64,000 bases of DNA from Sphingomonas sp. BAUL-RG-20F-R05-02 (lineage in GTDB: Bacteria > Pseudomonadota > Alphaproteobacteria > Sphingomonadales > Sphingomonadaceae). The translations under genes were made by a program, and so were the position numbers. Numbering within the stretch: the stretch's first letter is position 1; the number at the start of each line of letters is the position of its first letter. Where the stretch lies: the NCBI RefSeq assembly GCF_022662305.1, contig NZ_JAKNQH010000005.1:310001-374000 (forward strand). Reading direction: 5' to 3'. Below, one piece after another: positions 59,731 to 64,000 of the stretch. Below the pieces are notes generated by a model, which was not told the origin of the DNA, did not search any database, and saw nothing but the letters and a program-made list of their open reading frames with translations.

Positions 59731-60896
59731 TACTTACTCTCCGTGGTAGCGGGGTCGGGTAGGGGCGCCGATCCGGGCGTCCAGCGTTTGTCGGCGGGAA
59801 AGATCTCCGCCGGCGTGCCTTTCAGCGCGGTGCCGTAAACCGGGTTCGGCAGCATGAACCAGCCGTGACCCCACAGCAGGCGTATCTCGCGTCCCGCTGG
59901 AAGCTGGCGGCGCGCGGCGATGGTGAGGTCGCGCGCGTTGAACAGATCGCTGAAATCGCCGAGCTGATCGCCGACCATCGCGATCACGCAGTGGTGCACC
60001 GAAATGTCCTGACGGCGCGTATCCTTGCCGTTGCCGGTACTGCCGCCGTCGCCCTTCAGCCAGAGGTTCTTGCCGTACGCGACCGGGCCGACGCCAAGTC
60101 CGTTGAGCATCGCCGCGGTCTCGTCCGCATTCGCGCCCGACCGGTTCGAGTTGAAGATCACCTCGACATGCGCGTCGCGCGCGACCTTGATGGCGTCTTG
60201 CACGCCGGGAACGAGCGAAACCGCCCTGCTGCCCGACTTCTCCCACGCGTCCCAGCGCTCCGCGCTATAGCCGCCGCCTGCTGCAAGGCTGGCCTGCTCG
60301 AAGCCGAGGTTGAGCACCACCGTCTCGTCGATGTCGAACACCACCGCCATCGGCTTCTGGTCGCACGGCAGGAAGGCTGGTTTCTGGAGCGTCGCGCCGG
60401 GGGCGAGCACGACCGAACGGACATCACGCCCAATCGCACGATCCGCCGCGATACCGAGGAGGTACGTCTCCAGCGCGTTATAGGTCTGGATATACGCGGC
60501 GGCGGCTTCGCCCGAGCCGTAGAGATATTGCTCGCCCGCCGGCACCGCTATCGAACGCGACGGCGTCAACAGTGCCTCGCGGCGTCCGCCCGGCGTGGCG
60601 CGCCGATCGCGCCGGCGGCTTAGGCGAGACGGCGTATCGGTCATCGCCACCGTGATCGGCTGCACCATCGCCACGTGACCCGTAGGCGAGGCGGTGTCCG
60701 GTCTCGCATACGCGGCCTGGATGACGGGCGCCGCATCCGATGACGACCAGTAGACGGCATGGTCGGTACCGTTCTCGCTCCGGCCCGCCAGACGCGCGTC
60801 GTCACGACTGCCCATGTCGTTGGCCGTTACCGGCACCGCCGCAAAACCTTGCAGCAGCAGAAAGGCCGTCGGGAGCAGGGCAGGCAGTCGCTTCAA
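59730..60896 (-). CDS. Exported HAD-family class B/C-type acid phosphatase
   Basis: A 388-residue protein with a signal sequence (LKRLPALLPTAFLLLQGFAAVPVTA) from TTG 60896, whose codon overlaps the scoA stop. A 100-residue region of low complexity precedes the HAD domain. The catalytic pair is in VVFDIDETVVLNLGF, then IFNSNRSGANADETAAML (Ser/Thr motif) and VAMVGDQLGDFSDL (acidic motif) - the pattern of HAD subfamily IIIB (e(P4)/acid phosphatase, as in lipoprotein HEL). It would hydrolyse organic phosphates in the periplasm. It sits inside the scoAB operon, which is unusual. Confidence 0.82.
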   Translation of the reverse strand: MKRLPALLPTAFLLLQGFAAVPVTANDMGSRDDARLAGRSENGTDHAVYWSSSDAAPVIQAAYARPDTASPTGHVAMVQPITVAMTDTPSRLSRRRDRRATPGGRREALLTPSRSIAVPAGEQYLYGSGEAAAAYIQTYNALETYLLGIAADRAIGRDVRSVVLAPGATLQKPAFLPCDQKPMAVVFDIDETVVLNLGFEQASLAAGGGYSAERWDAWEKSGSRAVSLVPGVQDAIKVARDAHVEVIFNSNRSGANADETAAMLNGLGVGPVAYGKNLWLKGDGGSTGNGKDTRRQDISVHHCVIAMVGDQLGDFSDLFNARDLTIAARRQLPAGREIRLLWGHGWFMLPNPVYGTALKGTPAEIFPADKRWTPGSAPLPDPATTESK

Positions 60897-61597
60897 GCGG
60901 CGCGTTCCCGCACGGTGCGGAACTCGATCTTCTTGTCGTACGGGCTGCCGACGATCATCCGCTTTACGTAGATGCCAGGCAGGTGGATGGTATCGGGATC
61001 GAGGCTGCCGACCGGCACCACTTCCTCGACTTCCGCTACGCACACCCGCCCGGCGGTTGCCATCGGTGCGTTGAAGTTGCGCGCGGTCTTGCGGAAGATG
61101 AGGTTGCCGCTCTCGTCCGCCTTCCAGCCCTTGATGATCGACAGATCGGCACGGATGCCGCGCTCGAGGATGTAATCTTCCCCGTCGAAGTTCTTCACTT
61201 CCTTGCCCTCGGCCACCAGCGTGCCGACGCCGGTCTTCGTATAGAACCCGGGGATGCCGGCGCCGCCTGCGCGGCAGCGTTCGGCAAGCGTCCCCTGCGG
61301 GCAGAACTCGACCTCGAGTTCGCCAGCCAGATACTGCCGCTCGAATTCCTTGTTCTCGCCGACATAAGAGGAGATCATCTTCTTGACCTGTCGGGTACGC
61401 AGCAGCTTGCCGAGACCCTCGCCGTCGATGCCCGCATTGTTGCTGGCGATCGTCAGATCCTTCGTGCCGGCATCGCGGATCGCGTCGATCAGGCGCTCGG
61501 GAATGCCGGACAGGCCGAAGCCGCCCGCACAGATCGTCATGCCGTCGTGGAGCAGACCGTCAAGCGCGGCGGCGGCGTTCGGATAGAGCTTCTGCAT
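60893..61597 (-). CDS. scoA: 3-Oxoacid CoA-transferase subunit A
   Basis: A 234-residue alpha subunit: GMTICAGGFGLSGIPERLIDAI at the N-terminus, VKKMISSYVGENKEFERQYL, GTLAERCRAGGAGIPGFYT and ILERGIRADLSIIKGWKAD are typical. The ATG 61597 gives the normal length; an upstream extension is not conserved. It heads the leftward set scoA-phosphatase-scoB-esterase, each gene overlapping the next by a few bases. Confidence 0.94.
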   Translation of the reverse strand: MQKLYPNAAAALDGLLHDGMTICAGGFGLSGIPERLIDAIRDAGTKDLTIASNNAGIDGEGLGKLLRTRQVKKMISSYVGENKEFERQYLAGELEVEFCPQGTLAERCRAGGAGIPGFYTKTGVGTLVAEGKEVKNFDGEDYILERGIRADLSIIKGWKADESGNLIFRKTARNFNAPMATAGRVCVAEVEEVVPVGSLDPDTIHLPGIYVKRMIVGSPYDKKIEFRTVRERAA

Positions 61598-61672
61598 GGA
61601 TACTCCTTGACGATCCCCGGCGGATAGGGGCGCGGTGCGGCGGTGGTCAAGGGAGCATGCGCCCACGCTATT

Positions 61673-61710
61673 GACTACGCTTGTAATCATGTGTGATTAC
61701 AAGCGTAGTC
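61673..61710. promoter_or_regulatory. Probable BlaI-type operator (perfect palindrome)
   Basis: Two exact 17-bp arms, GACTACGCTTGTAATCA (61673-61689) and its complement (61694-61710), around a 4-base centre. The inner part holds TTGTAATCA/TGATTACAA and the outer part the TACGC element, reminiscent of BlaI/MecI operators with TACA/TGTA half-sites. A TTGACT at 61671-61676 lies in the left arm and could be a -35 box, so bound repressor would block the blaI-type gene 18 bases downstream. The leftward scoA promoter may also lie here. Confidence 0.8.
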
Positions 61711-61727
61711 GGATTTAGGAGCGAGTC

Positions 61728-62096
61728 GTGGCGGAACGGATCAGCGATGCCGAACATGCGGTGATGGAGGTGCTGTGGGAAGACAGCCCGCTCACTGCGC
61801 AGGACGTGTCGGAACGCGTCGCCGCCACGCGTGATTGGTCGGCCAACACGGTCAAGACGTTGCTCGGCCGTCTGCTCGCCAAGAAGGTGATCGCGCATGA
61901 GGCGGATGGGCGGCGCTATCTCTACCGTCCGCTGGTCCCGCGCGAAGACTATGTCGCAGGCGAATCGCGGCGGCTGATCGATCGGCTGTTCGGCGGCAAG
62001 TTGACCCCGCTGGTCGCGCATCTCGCCGAGCGGGATGCGTTGTCGGCGCAGGATATCGCCGAGATCGAGGCTTTGCTGAAAGGTCTGAAATCATGA
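61728..62096 (+). CDS. BlaI/MecI/CopY-family repressor
   Basis: A 122-residue winged-helix repressor: RISDAEHAVMEVLWEDSPLTAQDVSERVAA, then WSANTVKTLLGRLLAKKVIAHEADGRRYLY (read in parts). These are the DNA-binding segments of the Penicillinase-R family. The start is GTG 61728. The C-terminal half gives dimerisation and holds the Asn/Ala-type cleavage region in other members. It overlaps the M56 protease gene by 4 bases (ATGA), forming a BlaI-BlaR1-like pair. It probably binds the palindrome at 61673-61710. Confidence 0.92.
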   Translation: MAERISDAEHAVMEVLWEDSPLTAQDVSERVAATRDWSANTVKTLLGRLLAKKVIAHEADGRRYLYRPLVPREDYVAGESRRLIDRLFGGKLTPLVAHLAERDALSAQDIAEIEALLKGLKS

Positions 62097-63694
62097 TCGG
62101 CTGGATGATCGAAGGGCTGATCGCCTCGGGCGTGCTGATGGCGCTGGTGCTGCTGATCCGGCACCCGGTGCGGCGCGCGTTCGGTGCGGACGTGGCCTAT
62201 GCCTTGTGGGCGTTGCCGGTTCTGCGTCTGGTGCTGCCGCCTTTGCCTGCGACGGTACCGCATCTGGTACCGCAGGCTATTCGCCACGCGGCGATTCTGC
62301 CGGTCAGGCAGGCAAGCGAGCCTATCGCGGTGATGTTGGCCGCCCCAGCCGCCGGAGCAGGGCAGGCGGCGCAGGCGTTCGACTGGACGGTGTTCGTGCC
62401 GGTGTTGGCGGCGGTCTGGCTCATCGGCGCGCTGGCGTTCGCCGGCTTCCACATCCTCGCGCACCGGCAGTTCTGCCGCGATCTGCTTGCCGAGGCGGCG
62501 CCGGTCGAGGCGCGTGGCGACATCGCCGTGATCGAAACGCCGGCGGCGCGCGGTCCGCTCGCGTTCGGCATCTGGCGTCGCTACGTCGCGTTCCCGGCCG
62601 ATTTCAGCGCCCGCTACGACGATGCCGAGCGCGATCTCGCGCTGGCGCACGAGCTTGGCCACCATGCGCGCGGCGATCTGATCGCGAACTGGATCGGGCT
62701 GGCGGTGTTGGCGTTACACTGGTTCAACCCGGTCGCCTGGTACGCGTTCCGTGCGTTTCGTACTGATCAGGAAGTGGCGAATGACGCGCGCGTGTTGGCC
62801 GGTCGACCGGCGATCACGCGGCACACCTATGCCTGCGCGATCCTGAAAGCGGCGCATGGCGGCGCGGTGTCGGCGGCATGTCACCTCCATACCATCGACG
62901 ATCTGAAAGGGCGGCTGCGCATGCTGACCACCCGTCGCATCTCGCGTGCGCGGCTGGCCGGCGGCGCGGCGACGGTGGCGCTGGTCGGCGTAGCGGCGCT
63001 GGGGCTGACCGCATCGGGCACGCAGGCGGCGGAGCATGTCCGCGTGCGGGTGAAGACGGTTACGGGCGTCGATCTGGCGACGATCGATCGGATCGCGCCC
63101 CTCGTGGCGCCGCTCCCGATCACGCCGGTAGCGACTGGTGACCGGCTTGCCCCACTTCCGCCGCTGGCACCGGATGCGCCACGCACCGCCGGGCCGCCGC
63201 CCGTGCCGCCCATGTCCGACGTTGATGTCGACGCACCTTCCCAGCCACCGGCCAGCGGCGCCTCGCACATCACCGCAGCCGTGGAGAAGATCGTGACGAC
63301 CGACGGCCGCGAGATGCCCCGTCACATTGTCCGCATCGACGATGAGGATATCGCCACCGACGACAGGTTCGCCAATCTGCCGCAGGTCGTCTCGTCCAAC
63401 TGCGGCGACAGTGCGGAACGCCCGCTGGTGATCCATGACGAGCAGGGCGGGCGGCGCCGCATCACCGTCTGCAACGACCGGATCGAGAAAGCCGCCGCGC
63501 ACGCCACCGCAATGGCGGCGAGCGGCGCGGTCATGCAACGCAACGCCTATCGCTCGGCTATGGCAGGTTTGCGCAAGGCGCGCGCCAACGTCACCGACAA
63601 TATGCGGATGCCCGCCGAGGGCCGCCGTGAAGCGCTTGCCGCGATCGACCGGTCGCTGGCCGAACTGGACGCGGACATGGCGGGCGCGCGCTGA
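62093..63694 (+). CDS. M56-family (BlaR1/MecR1-type) membrane metallopeptidase
   Basis: A 533-residue protein with N-terminal helices (IEGLIASGVLMALVLLI; VFVPVLAAVWLIGALAFAGF). The zinc-protease motif is LALAHELGHHARGDL, followed by the third ligand region TDQEVANDARVLAG, and a later TM helix near ATVALVGVAALGLTA. The last 230 residues are periplasmic, Pro/Ala/Asp-rich, without any penicillin-binding sensor domain. It probably cleaves the adjacent BlaI-type repressor on an unknown envelope signal. It is translationally coupled to the repressor gene. Confidence 0.88.
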   Translation: MIGWMIEGLIASGVLMALVLLIRHPVRRAFGADVAYALWALPVLRLVLPPLPATVPHLVPQAIRHAAILPVRQASEPIAVMLAAPAAGAGQAAQAFDWTVFVPVLAAVWLIGALAFAGFHILAHRQFCRDLLAEAAPVEARGDIAVIETPAARGPLAFGIWRRYVAFPADFSARYDDAERDLALAHELGHHARGDLIANWIGLAVLALHWFNPVAWYAFRAFRTDQEVANDARVLAGRPAITRHTYACAILKAAHGGAVSAACHLHTIDDLKGRLRMLTTRRISRARLAGGAATVALVGVAALGLTASGTQAAEHVRVRVKTVTGVDLATIDRIAPLVAPLPITPVATGDRLAPLPPLAPDAPRTAGPPPVPPMSDVDVDAPSQPPASGASHITAAVEKIVTTDGREMPRHIVRIDDEDIATDDRFANLPQVVSSNCGDSAERPLVIHDEQGGRRRITVCNDRIEKAAAHATAMAASGAVMQRNAYRSAMAGLRKARANVTDNMRMPAEGRREALAAIDRSLAELDADMAGAR

Positions 63695-63750
63695 GGCTGG
63701 ACGCGCGGCGCGGGCTTGCGTTCGACGCGCCGCGCCGCCACATCGCGGTG

Positions 63751-64000
63751 ATGGACGAACAGCAGACCGGCATCGCGCAACCGCTGGAGCCGCTGGTCGC
63801 GCGGTTGCTCGCGCCCAATCCGTCGCCGTTTACCTATACCGGCACGCAGGTTTATCTGGTCGGTCAGCGTGAACTTGCGGTGATCGATCCTGGTCCCGAT
63901 GTACCCGAGCACATCGACGCGATCGTCGCTGCGATCGCCGGGCGGCCGGTCGGCGCGATCGTCATCACCCACACGCACCGCGATCACAGTCCGGCGTCGC
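63751..64000 (+). CDS. MBL-fold metallo-hydrolase, LACTB2-like (3' end outside window)
   Basis: The 5' part (about 83 codons visible) of a metallo-beta-lactamase-fold protein. PSPFTYTGTQVYLVGQRELAVIDPGPD is the LACTB2-like N-terminus (read in parts) and VITHTHRDHSPAS contains the HxHxDH metal motif. Such proteins are usually RNA endonucleases or thioesterase-like hydrolases, not lactamases. The start may be ATG 63751 or the GTG just before it; the frame is open further upstream. It follows the M56 gene by 56 bases. Confidence 0.8.
   Translation, partial: MDEQQTGIAQPLEPLVARLLAPNPSPFTYTGTQVYLVGQRELAVIDPGPDVPEHIDAIVAAIAGRPVGAIVITHTHRDHSPAS

Noticed and set aside
61728..64000. Beta-lactam resistance cassette (BlaI, BlaR1-like, MBL fold)
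   Set aside because: The M56 protein has no penicillin sensor, and the MBL-fold start resembles LACTB2-type hydrolases rather than lactamases.

Overview
The window is chromosomal DNA from a GC-rich alphaproteobacterium, most likely a sphingomonad (Sphingomonas or a close relative). The evidence is a complete general-stress-response (GSR) locus of the alphaproteobacterial type (NepR, PhyR, an EcfG sigma factor and a PhyP-like HisKA_2 kinase), a DUF1476 ATP-synthase zeta inhibitor beside BolA and a monothiol glutaredoxin, an aroQ-accB-accC run, a petABC cytochrome bc1 operon and a Cpa/Tad pilus locus. I see no rRNA, tRNA, CRISPR array, insertion sequence, prophage or defence island. It is dense core genome with many stop/start overlaps.

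Layout. 1-1643: end of a SPOR-domain protein, then dgt. 1699-5623: GSR locus. nepR and phyP read leftward from a putative EcfG promoter; phyR, a 48-residue membrane protein and ecfG read rightward; a 62-residue ORF converges on ecfG. 5695-10569: glnE, a one-Cys Bcp peroxiredoxin, a DUF455 ferritin-like protein and an M23 peptidase. 10636-18282: IclR regulator, erpA, xth, two small exported proteins, lipB, two related membrane proteins, a GNAT enzyme, hemF and trmL. 18459-21769: petABC and apt. 21977-25691: a Gly-rich lipoprotein with an EcfG promoter, an exported nucleotide pyrophosphatase/phosphodiesterase-like enzyme, and a Met/His-rich exported pair that may handle metal. 25758-30813: ychF, a 2OG-oxygenase-like protein, pth, rplY, small exported proteins and a TraB/GumN protein. 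30965-36990: glyQ, glyS, ppdK.

37105-45008: a membrane coiled-coil protein, then the leftward pilus operon cpaA-B-C-D-E-tadB-tadC, which lacks the cpaF/tadA ATPase gene normally lying between cpaE and tadB. 45057-48831: a lysophospholipase-like hydrolase, an FAD oxidoreductase, an ArsC-family reductase and an MFS carrier. 48995-52404: accC, accB, aroQ, and a divergent single-ORF ThiS-ThiG fusion. 52521-55772: csbD with a perfect EcfG promoter, a ThDP enzyme, grxD, bolA and the zeta inhibitor. 55857-58071: leuD, a 36-residue membrane peptide and leuC. 58199-61597: an esterase, then scoB and scoA with an exported HAD phosphatase gene between them. 61673-64000: a BlaI-type repressor with a perfect palindromic operator, an M56 membrane protease, and the start of an MBL-fold hydrolase.

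The most connected story is the GSR. The window encodes the full partner-switch core (PhyP, PhyR, NepR, EcfG), and EcfG-type promoters (GGAAC, 16 bp, CGTT) lie in front of two distant genes, the Gly-rich lipoprotein and csbD. Several small genes were not obvious as long ORFs and were found by reading the sequence: nepR, the 48-residue and 36-residue membrane peptides, and the 62-residue convergent ORF. I found no clear wholly new multi-gene system. The best leads are the small protein and inverted repeat inside the GSR locus, the cpaF-less pilus operon, the phosphatase inside the CoA-transferase operon, and the Met-rich exported pair.
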